A DNA stretch of 64,000 nucleotides from Steinernema hermaphroditum. Taxonomy: Eukaryota > Nematoda > Chromadorea > Rhabditida > Steinernematidae. The position numbers and the translations under genes were made by a program. The notes under the pieces are model-generated. The model was not told the DNA's origin and did no database searches. It was given only the letters and a program-made list of their open reading frames with translations. The stretch is from NCBI GenBank assembly GCA_030435675.1, contig CM059625.1, positions 15,872,001 through 15,936,000 on the forward strand, read 5' to 3'. Shown piece after piece: positions 1-11,100 of this stretch (its first letter is position 1; each line of letters opens with the position of its first letter).

Positions 1-1426
1 TCCATCTTCTTATTTGCATATAGTTTGTTTAATTCTGCTCTACGTATAGCAACAGTCAGATTTGGCTGGCTGGCTGGCTTGACGGCATCGGTAGGTCTAT
101 ACGGGAAGTGCCTAATTTATTTTTTATTTTCGAAAACAAATTTAGAGCTAATTTGATCGCGAAAACAATAAATCTAAGCCTATCGGGCTAGAGATGCTTA
201 TTGTCGTATCTTCGCGACTTCATGTGCCTCATGAAAAAGAGGAGAATAGGGGGAGAATCGAATTAGGGACTTTAAAAAAGTTAACCTCTGGTCGTTCGAA
301 ACGGCTTTTGGTCGGCGCCAATATAACTTTGAAGGCCATCGGCCGAAATGTGATCGGGTTTTATGACCCCTTAAAAACTCACTAAATTCTATTTTAAAAT
401 CGCAATAGCCCACCAAGGTTGATAAGTTCTCTCGTCACGCTCTATTTGACAGGTTCGCATTCTCCTCGAGCCATTTATTCATGAGTGACCATGACAAGAT
501 CTGATCAACAATTAACAATTCCCATGCTGACAAGTTTAGTAGCCCCTCCCATTGTCTCCGATCGCATGAATATTTTACAAAAGGTTGTTTATTTTGACGT
601 GTTCTCAAGTTCCCAGAGCAGAGAGCATCGGACGGCTAACGCCTCAGGCAGCGATGCTCCTTCGCCGGCAACCCTAGCACTCGCGCGCGCATCAGCCTTC
701 CTCGTCCCCTTACACTTGTTTTGTCCGCCGTGGCGGCATTGTACAAATAGAGTAAATAATTCATTACTCCAGGCGCGTCGGCTTCTTCGCCTTCCCTCAG
801 CAAACCTTTAATAATAGCCGGCGCGTAAATTATGCATATTCTTTCACCTGAGTTCACTCCTCGCAACGAGGCCGCCATCTTCGACACCTACTCTGTTTCG
901 CGGCTGTTTCTTTTTGAATGCTTCGCTGAAACATCTTTTTGTAAGTGCAGTATGCTACTGTTTTTGGCTGAAGATATTCAGACATTAGTAGTGTTGACAG
1001 TTACTTACAATCTTATTGTATTTCGCTCGTCTTAATCGCTATCTTACATCAATTGCTCTCCTTTCAGCTCAGCGTTCAGCTTACTTTTTCACAGACTGAC
1101 AAAATGCAATAATCTGCCCGAGGAAATCCGAAAATGTCGATTTTAATTTTTTGGCCTTTGTGCCCTGATGATCGATAGCGATAATTGTTATCCGCGGTGC
1201 CGTGCCCCGTCGTCCAAAAAAGCAATTTTTTATTTACTCTATTATTTCAGAACCATCTCCACTGAAAACTCCCCATTGCGCCAACGAGGAGTCCGATTCG
1301 CTAACTACAGCTACTCACCACTCTACTTCGCCCTCCAAAACCAACCGGCAGCAATTAGCACATTGTTTTTGTTGCGTGCTGTTCGACAATTTCGGGCAGT
1401 GACTCCGCATTGGTCGAGCTTCGCCC
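1..1426. other. Upstream flank of the adhesion GPCR gene
   Basis: No supported gene. Open frames on both strands are short and show no family signature or splice chain. A short GGCT microsatellite (about four units) lies near 66-81. The stretch directly before 1427 probably holds the promoter or 5' UTR of the downstream gene, but I see no specific control motif. Confidence 0.5.
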
Positions 1427-4400
1427 ATGGCGACTCATCCCTTCTTCGTTCTCCTTTTGTTTTACATCGTCGTCGTCTGTTACGGCGTAGACTTCTCAGG
1501 TGAGTGGACTTCCCCAAAATCAGTAGTGTATGTTGTGGTTCCGTGTTATTCCCTCCCGCTGAGCGCTGATCCGCATAGGCATCCAAATATCCGCCCTCAC
1601 TCGTGCGGATATATGCGCGGCAGTGCCTATTTAAAAGCACTTATCATCGCCTTTGCCCGAAAATGTTTCCAAGGAAGTGTAGCGCATTAATCTTCGCATG
1701 CACAAGCAAAAGCAGGAGGGGATACGTCAAAGTTTGAGGGGTGGTCTGGGATTTGAGGGTTATGATTTGTTAATCGACACAATAGCGCGCACTTTCGGAA
1801 TCCAAAGCATATCAGATACTTGAGTAGGAGATAGATATCCTACATAGGTCCTACTCGAGCATATGGAAGTCAGACAGGTGAGAAAACCATTGTACTGTAT
1901 GTTCCGAGATGTTTCCAAGACGCAATATTGGGCTTATGTGCAAGGTGTACAACTCCAATAAGGTCTACCATCGCATTGAAACAAAGACCGCTGCGGCACA
2001 CAAACACTCAGCCGTGTGGGCATCGGCAGGGAAGAGCTCAATTTAATTAGTATAAATCAAATTTATGAAAGAAAGCATTAGTGAGGCGTGTGTTTTATGG
2101 GAAGAGTGAAAGGAAAGTTGTTTGCATGCACGAGCTCACCGGTGGCGGGCGCAAAAAGTTTGATTCAATTACAGCGTGATGAGAATCAGAACGTTCGAGG
2201 GAGAGGCAAGACGTTGTTGTTAATAAATAACAAACAATTGGCTCCGTTTTCAGATGTATGTGAATTGCGCATCCACGACAGCGCACCGGTCGGATCGAAA
2301 ATGACGATGAACGAGGCGCTGGAGCGACGTGTGAGGAACTCGAAGAATTGCTTCGGGCAACTGGAGCCGGACATTGACTGGATTGACTTTGACACGACCA
2401 GATCGGTTTTTGTGACAAGGGCTATGGTGCCGAGTTCTGGCTCAGACCCGACTAAGGCGGTCCTACATATGATGTGCCCGTCTAATCAGGTAAGGTGCTT
2501 GATTTCTGACCAAAATTAATGAGTCACAACGACTGTCCTCCGCGGAAAGCACATATCCATTACACACTGAAAAAACAGTCACCACATATGTCATTCAGAT
2601 GGACTCCATACCCTTTGCCGTTCAAATCACGCGTAAGAACCGCCACCCGCCACAGTTCTCTTTGGAGTCATATCAATTCTACGCTCCAGTTTCCCTCCCA
2701 AAAGGAGCGGAAGTTGGACGCATCGTCGTCGTCGATCATGACCCCGTCGTCTATAACTCTCAGTACCAGCTTGTCCTCATTGGAAAGAACAAACACTTCT
2801 CCGTGGAAAAGAACGGATCAGTCCTAATCAAATCACCCCTTCACGGCCTTCCACTCTATCGACCAACACGTCTCCGTTTGTTGGCCGTCGACTTTGGCTC
2901 TCCACAGCTATTTTCATCGGTCAATCTGACAATTACGCCGGTGACCGTTTCCGGTAAGCCTTTTTAAAAAAGCTGCTCCACACACGCCTTTCTTAGCGCC
3001 TTTGACTAATTGAGCCGCTAAAGAAGGAATAATTTCGGCGCTCACACGCGGCGCCTTCGTAAACACATCACTTATTTATAGATGTCCCTCATCTCTTGTT
3101 CAGCATATGCTCATGTTTGTCTCAAATTTTCAGAAATGAAAGACATCCGCGTCAACGTGGCCAACACAAAATATCAGATCTACGAATGGGACGGGCCAGA
3201 GTACGGAATTGCGGACAGGGTGCGGATTACTGTGCAGCGGCAAGGTGACGTTGTTTACGAGAAGGAGGTGGACGGACAGCAAAACATTCACATGGCACAG
3301 GTTGCGCTTTAGGCGAGCGTGGATAAATTGATGAACATAATAATTGCAGATTCCTTTGCAAGCAGCATCCGATTACACGTTGAGGCTCACGGCTATAGAT
3401 GTGGATGGGGAAACGCCGTCTGACGTACATAGGTTTTCGGTGCTCAACAAAGGTAAGGAAGGGTTATATCACTTGTAAACAGCGAAGCAGTAAACCTGGG
3501 ATTGAGAGAGCTATGATGTTTTACCCCAGAAAAGCAATGGCTGACGAATTGTACCGTGTGCAAAGAGGCCTTAATCTGGGAATGTGTGCACTCCTTTCCG
3601 AAGAGCTCTATTGGCTAGCATTTGCAGATCGGTAGTTGTCTTTGTAGACTGCACTAGCATATGAAATACGAAATTTAATTGTATTAGCTCTACTTCGCAA
3701 GTTCGTTTGGCGTTTCAACGAATCCTGACACGATTATGAGACTTGCGGTAAATTCCGTACTTTGACAACAGTGAGCCATATGATCAGAGATAGATAGTCC
3801 TTTGGTAATTGGTATCGCAATCCGTTGCAGAAGTTCAATGCGATGGAGTCTGCTCCGGAGGAGGCATGCCAATGTGCTACAATGGAAAATTCCACAGAAT
3901 AGAGCAGTACAAAGACGAATACGGTCCGCATTGCTTGTGCTTTGACGGATATTCCTCTGCTCAGTGTGAACATAAAGGTGAGTAGAAATCTACACATACT
4001 CGTCCAACGTTCATAATCGGTTTAAGAAAGCTGCGAAGCCGAACATGCCGTTGACGTGTATGGCGAAGTGGATTGGCCAAGAATTTTCGTTAACGAGACG
4101 GCCACAGTACTTTGTCCATTCGGCGCAGAAGGCGAAAAGATAACGAGGATATGTAGATGGGATCGGCGTTCGCAAATGGCTGTTTGGGAAGCGGTTGCTG
4201 ATATGGATGTCTGTAGAAAACAGGTATCGCTAATGACCTGACACAGTGTTAAGAAAACACAATTGCAGAGTTCTGTGTTAGTCCATCTGGGGGTTCTGGC
4301 CAACTATGCTGAGAAGAGCGCTAACACGGTGTCAGGAGTAGAGGCAGTTCAACGCTTCATTTCAACGATGCTCACCTACCCAGCTTTTGAGCCGAACATC

Positions 4401-6332
4401 ACCACGGCACACTTTGATCCGAGAATTGCTGAACACGCTCTTCATGTCATCGATACTATTATTACTAAGAACTTTTCTGATGTGCGTGGGAATGTCACCA
4501 AGTTCAAGGTAGAAAGCCGTTTGTAATAGCTTTTCCAAACTGGGTTTCAGAACGATTTTCACGAGCTCATTCTGGACTTTTCTTCAAGAATACCCGTACC
4601 TTACACAATCGAAAGCAGCAAGAACGGCATTCACATGAAAACATTCAATTGGGTGGCTAATGCGGAAAACTTTCCAACAAACATAGGACAATCGTGCTAT
4701 TTGGAAATGCCTCGTTCTGACGTGAACGACCATGTGAGAACGATCTGCATGACCAACCCGACACTCTATCCGATCATCGACGGAAGCAATCCGGTCATGT
4801 CTGTCGAGATGGATCACGGAAGCAGTATGCCCAAAGGTGCGATCGCTAGAATTGGGTTGAAACCTATGAATGCGAGCGAAAATTACACTTGCGTCTACTT
4901 TGACAAAAACGGTACGTTATCGGTCCTGCGGGACAAGATGCAACTGTGTTGTGCGTTTCAGAAAATGGATGGTCAACAAATGGAATCAAGTTACTTTCTC
5001 GGAATTTCGAAAGCGGCCTTGTACTCTGCGAGACGAGTCACTTTAGCCTCTTCACTCTTCTACCGGTACAGTGCAGCTGTTGTCGTCCAACGGCTCTATT
5101 CTTCCAAATTTCAGGAATCGATGTTCTATTCGCCCGTGTCGTTTACCGACTTGAACCATCTATGTCCGATACTTACGACAGTAATTACTGTTATCCTATC
5201 TCTCTTCTTGCTCCTCATTTCCATGCTTCAAAGGTGGGTTTCTAGGACAGTTTATCTCATAACAGTGGCAATGCTATTTAGGAATCTGCTCGTAGATCCA
5301 GCGCTACTTCTTCTACAGCTTCTGTCTCTCATCAATCATTTGGTTCAGCTAGGAATTATGACGTTACCGGGATTCGTCTCGCTTCGCAACTACGACGGAC
5401 AAATACAATTCTGTTTCCAGTTCTTACTGGTCTCCATAGCCGTTCTCTTTGCGTTCCTCAACTCGACAATCTACTCAAAACTTGCGCACGATCGTACTCC
5501 AATTTTCTCATTTTTCAGAACACTCATGATCTTCTTTGTTGCAATCGGTATGAATGTGCACAAACAGTACCTCAAATACGCCTTTTTCAGTTTTCCCATT
5601 GGCCTTGTGCATATCGAGCTATTATTTGGACGGATTTGTTCTTCAAAATATCGCGACGAAACAACAGTCAGTGCACTATACGCGAGCCATGTGACATTGT
5701 CGACTTTTAGACGAATACAGCTCAACTTCCCATTCCTTTGCCACTTCGTTCTACCGATTGCTGTCTTTGGAACGATAGCTCTTTCGTATGGGGTGGCCAG
5801 TATCTGTCGATGTCAAATGGAGCAGAGGAAAGCGAGAAGCATGCCAGAAAAGAACGAGCATTTCAAGAATGCGTTGAAGGCTGTCTGGATGTCGTACGTC
5901 CTTATCATTGCCGTTTACATGGAAGTGGTATTTCTGTTCAATAGACGTGGATCGCCGAAGTAAGTGCCTCATCTACAGTCCATACTTTCCTGCTTTTTCC
6001 TTTTTCAATTACCTAGTGTTCCGATTTTCAGAGTGGCCGCCTTTTGCTTCATACAGATCATTTACTGCATTGGTCTCTTCTTCTTGTCCTGCTACCACCT
6101 TCGCCTCCAACAGCGACCACCCGCAGAGTCTCCTACTCGTACCCTCGAACGTAAGCGAGACATTTCGCGCGATCACCTTCTCGGAGTACCAAAGACTGGC
6201 ACGGAGACAAACGGTCACTTCTCGTATCGTGACTCTATCGAATCAGACCTTTCCAAGTATTCCGCATTCAAGCCCGTTCTCGACTCAATTTACATTGACT
6301 CTAATGTTCCACCCATGGTCAGTATAGTATGA
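1427..6332 (+). CDS. Adhesion-type GPCR (cadherin, FN3-like, EGF, HRM, GAIN/GPS, 7TM)
   Basis: Exons: 1427-1499, 2254-2489, 2599-2953, 3134-3300, 3350-3452, 3831-3977, 4027-4223, 4269-4508, 4551-4911, 4962-5065, 5115-5233, 5282-5547, 5591-5666, 5711-5959, 6032-6332; the sum is 2994 nt (997 aa), in frame. A signal peptide (MATHPFFVLLLFYIVVV) is followed by an unrecognised Cys-containing segment. Then come one cadherin repeat (KNRHPPQF, VVDHD and LAVDFGSP motifs), an FN3-like segment (SDYTLRLTAIDVDG), one EGF (CLCFDGYSSAQC), an HRM hormone-receptor domain (CP..RICRW..W..C), a GAIN region and a GPS (CVYFDKNENGWSTNG..SHFSLF). Seven hydrophobic helices complete it. Such receptors sit in the plasma membrane and are usually cut at the GPS. 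The mix resembles a shortened CELSR/latrophilin receptor. The GPS has lost most canonical cysteines, and I see no CW pair in the second extracellular loop. The small introns at 5548-5590 and 5667-5710 are inferred. A polyA signal lies at 6449-6454. Confidence 0.82.
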
Positions 6333-8117
6333 TCATATCCCGGTTCCCGTTCCCGTCCGCAACCCTCCCATACCGATCTCAGTATGAAGCTCATTCCGCA
6401 TTTATCACAATATGTATATACAGAAAGTCTTTCAAATGTGTGATTATAAATAAATTTGTATCTTATTAACAACTGTGAACTGGATGCTTTGGTCCCTTGG
6501 CCATGGAGTCTGATGAAAGGTCAGGCGACATGTGCACCTATCACCCGACTTCGAACACCGCCTGTAGCTTACATGCGCCAACGGAAATCGCGCCACATTA
6601 GACTAAATGTCAGATGGACGAATTCACTGGACTAAGCAATATGCCAAAATTCCAAATGGTGTAAACAAGCTGTAAACAACAATTTCAGATTCGGATTTGT
6701 TCGGAACACTTGATGACATTCTTCAGTCGTTAGCATGTTCTTCAACATACTCAAATACGCGGTTAACATTAGGGCTCCTGGAGTATGGCAATGCTCTGTC
6801 CCAAAAGTGTTATCTCACTCAAAAGGTGAAATGCATGATACGGTATAATAGTACTTTACTGAGGTGATATTGATGTCTCGACTATTCGTCCCGATCACTT
6901 TTCGTGTCCTGAAACGCATGCAGTGCATCTTTAGTATGATGCCTCACTGGGTCGTCTCAAAAAACATCTAATGATGACAATCCAAACAGCATTGCAGATA
7001 GAGCAAGCTGCTCATGGCCGTCGGCTGCCTCGTTTTGCGCACGCCTCATAAACAACGCACATCAAATAATCTCTGACGGAACCGATGATATACGGCCATT
7101 TAGCAACGCAATTGACGAGCCTTTACTATATCCCATAGCTCATCCCTTTGATGGGTCCCGCCTGTCGGCAGTCGTGCAGCCTCAAAAAGGGGACTTTATT
7201 CAATTTCTAGGTGCTCAAGGCGGCAAATCAACGCTTAAAGGACAAGGTTGATTGCGCGATTTGCGTTGTGCACTTTGCTCCGGCATTGTTTCGTCACGCC
7301 TCGGGGGTTCGCCAAATTGTGGCCAGACAACCGGTGTGGCCACCTCCGGCAGTCTGACTTCTATTGTGAGGTTGTGAATGTGTCGCGCGTCCCCAACCCG
7401 AAGCGGCGTCCAGTGTACGGATGCAAAGTTGATGCAAATGTGACTTTAAATGTGTGCGTAATATGTAATGGTTAGAAGAGCAAGTCCCAGGAGGGCCTAT
7501 CGAAATGTGCTTATGCGGTTGAGCATATATCTCGGTTGCGGTCGCCGCGATTGTCCTTATTCCCGCCCCAGAGAAGAAGCGCGCGAGGGCGAAGATCTCT
7601 GCGCGCACGCGCGCCCCTCTGGAGGACGCTGTGACCCGCGTCCTCTATGAGCCCCTATTTTCTACGCGTTCCACCAGCCACTCTGAACCACAATCACGAC
7701 ACATTGACACTTTAGGCGCCATATTTCGATCTATATTACTGGCTGATGCGGAAAATCTGCTTGCAACATCGCTCACCATTTTGTTCCGTTTAGACCCTCA
7801 AAACTTACAATGTGTTCATTGAGGCCATAAATTCGAAACCCCTGGATGTATTGTGCCCTCGGTGCTCGTTTAATGATTCACGAACTTTGAATGCTTCGCT
7901 TCCGCGCAACGGATGAACTGAAGCGTGCACAAAAGAGCGTTTTGCAGAATCGGCTTGTTTTTTAGAGTAGCAGCCGAGTTGCCATCCACAAGTGGTCACG
8001 AGCTTACTGAACGACCGGCTACTGCTTCTGTGTGGAATGACCGTTTTGTCGTGCCTTCTGAGTGGAAGTGAGTGACAGGGAGAAGAAGATAGTTTCTGGA
8101 GCCAGAAAGAGGAATGA
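6333..8117. other. Intergenic, adhesion GPCR to degenerin
   Basis: Starts with the 3' UTR and the AATAAA at 6449-6454 of the upstream gene. After that I see no supported exon on either strand. A GC-rich patch around 7290-7660 creates short overlapping frames without family signatures. The last part before 8118 presumably includes the 5' UTR and promoter of the degenerin gene. Confidence 0.5.
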
Positions 8118-11100
8118 ATGAAGTCCGGTCATTCTTCCGCAAGCGAGGAGGTAGGTGAACGTTTACCATCGTAGTTTTAGATGGGTTCTACCCATTTTTT
8201 GGAGAATTTTTGAAGAATCGAAATAGAGAGAGCGTGGTCCCAAAAAATTTGGGTGATTTGATCAGTCAACCTAGATACACTCATTGTCCACTATTTTCAC
8301 TAATTAACGGTTCCTTTTCTTTCGTAGGAGCCCGAAAACGGGCGCTTCGAGAACGTGTACGATGGCAAATTCTCCATGCCAGTGGTCATACCCGGGCTCG
8401 TGCACGGACACGTACCGCTGACAACACGACGCTCACAACGGTCGGCACTGATGACCTCTGGCTCTCAGCAACTCGACTACACGTCTCTCAAACCTATTCT
8501 TATAGACTTCTGTGCTAGAACCAGCTCCCATGGTATACCTTTTGTCGGGTAGGCGAAACTTAGGATGCAGGCAGAGGCAGGTGCTCTTATAGGTCCCCTT
8601 CATTCTGCGGTCGTTATATATGGGCGGCGGTTACGTTCGTTTGTCTGCTTGGTTTTCTGTTCCAGACCTATTGGACACTGTCCGAATACCTCGAATACCG
8701 AACCATCATTGAAATGCAGCTCAAATTTGAACCAGGTATGCAAGATTCTCTCTCCTCCAGTTAACTCATGCTTTTCATTTCAGCACCTTTCCCTGCCGCT
8801 ACAGTATGCAACTTGAACGCCTTCAAATACCATGAACTCAAGCAGTACGAGGAAATATCTCAAAGGGTGGATAGACTTTTTCTCTTCATTCAATTATCTT
8901 TTTGTTGTTCTTCAGCTAAGTCTATGGGAAAAAGTGGTAAATATCCGCGACGAAGTAGACGCCGAAGAGCCACAGAAACGAGAAAAACGTCAAGCCGTCT
9001 ATCAACCGGTGTTCGTCCGATGCGTCTGCAATCTTCCGGACGACCAATGTGTGCCTCAGAGAAATCCTCTCGAAGTAAGCCGCAGTGATTGGGTCATAAG
9101 TGGCTAATTATGGAGCATTTAGACGAACACCACAGTGTGTATGTGCTTTGAAGACGCGCGGAAAGGCGACATTTGGCCTTGTTACCCGACGTCTGTCTGG
9201 AAGGAAAAGGTTTGTTACAGCTTCATTTGGGTGCGCCGCAATTGACCGCGCGCCCGGAGTCAACATCGCGCGCTTCCCGCCACCTTTTGTTGTGCAAATA
9301 ATTCCCAGAGGGCGTTCTCCCAGCAATTATGGCGATGCCGCCGTCGTTTGGGGGGTGGGTGTCGCGCGCGACCCGTAGGGTTGAAACGACAAACGGCTTC
9401 CAACTTCGCTTGTCCTTAGAGCTCAGCCTGTTTCTGGACGGAGGCGCCAAATTTGGCGGAGGGCGCATCGATCGAACTGCCGTCATTTGTCACGCCGAAC
9501 TCTGCGCATAAATAATTAGGATATTTATTTTTCACTCTTGTGGTCAGTGGAACGCCTGTCGGGTCGGAGGATTGGACAACTTTTTGCGACGATTTGTCCT
9601 GATAAATGATAAAGAGAGCAGACTAAGGAAGTAGCAAAAAATTGAATTTGCACAGAGACAGAAGACAAATTTCCCAGACTTCATTTGCGAACGACTTCTA
9701 TGGTTCAATTTGTGACAAAAAGGGGAAATTTAAAACCTAAATTTTGTTATAAAATATTCAATGAAAAGACACATAAAAACATACTACAGTACCAGTCTTA
9801 CTCGAGCAGACTCGATCATAAAGCCGAGTGAGGTAGGCCTCCCTCGTTCTACCAATTTTGCCGGAATGTTGCTGAATTTCTTATGGGTTTGCACGGATGC
9901 ACTTATATAGCACTTCGATGGTTTGGGTGGAAATTAGACAACTAAGATCCACACGTAGCAATAGCTGAACCTGTGATCGAAAAACCGCTACAGAACTCAA
10001 AATGTTGATCAAAATTGAACGATTGCGGTTCGGAACCGAATACACGAAAGATGACATCAGTTCTCTGTTGAGCTGACTACATTCAAGACAACCTTTGAAC
10101 CAGCGATGGTTTGGGAACTAACCTTTTGGTTTTGAACGCGACCTTCTGATCGCATATGCGAACTTACGACCTTCAGTGGTCTTGCGATCTTGTTGTTAAC
10201 CTATGGTACTCCTTTTGAACTTAGTGTTTTGATCACCGGTAGTTATCTCACTTACAGTTTCAAAACCGTCCTTTTATTTCCGTACATGTCACTTTACATA
10301 GCAAATATCGTTTCCGAAAGGGTGGCTGCTTTCAAACTCCAAACGAAAATACTGAAAGTCAAATAGGTTTGGTTTACAAGTAGAGGCTTTTATTTTTTAT
10401 TTCTTCATTTCTGCTACGGCTAGTTCTGAAACTCGGAAAGCGGATGTACAAAAACATATGGCGGCTGTCAAACAATGACAAACGAGTTGCGAAATGTCGA
10501 CCAAATGACTTAGGACTCTAAAATGGACTTCCCATTGTTGATTTATCGATGGCCTTTCTATTGGGTTGATGCATAATAAATGAGCCTTTTTGAAAGTAGA
10601 TATTTATTACCAAAAAGGCACACAATCTAATCAAGGTATTTGCCGCTAGCATCAGCAACTTCAGCCCACTTTATGGCCCGCATTCGGATTCCTCGTTCGT
10701 AGAGTACCCGAGGTTTAAAATCGAAAAATGGTTTTGGTCAAATTTTCGACCTCTTCACCTTATTCTCAGTGGCTTTCTCTGATATCTTCATTTACGGACG
10801 CGTACAGATGACAGTAAGATAGAGCTAACAGAGCTCTATACGAACAACGAACATGAGTCTCACAGCTCAAAGTGGAGAGCCTTTGTGGGGGTCAACTTGA
10901 AAATACACGGCCTCGGAGAGTCGTATTTTTTAGGAATACAAGGGCCATTTTTTCTACATTTGGCCTCTTTTTCCTTAAAGTAGAAATGAGCTCGTGAAGT
11001 CACTATGTGGGCATGATAGCTGTGAGCGATCGCTATCTGCTGCATGTCCCCGTTCCCTGTTATAGTACTTAACCATTTGGAAACATTGGAGTTGATGGAA

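Noticed and set aside
5234..5281. Reading straight through the TM1-TM2 region of the adhesion GPCR as one exon
   Set aside because: Removing this 48 bp as an intron joins LLISMLQR to NLLVDP, which fits the family's TM1-TM2 loop better than the read-through sequence.
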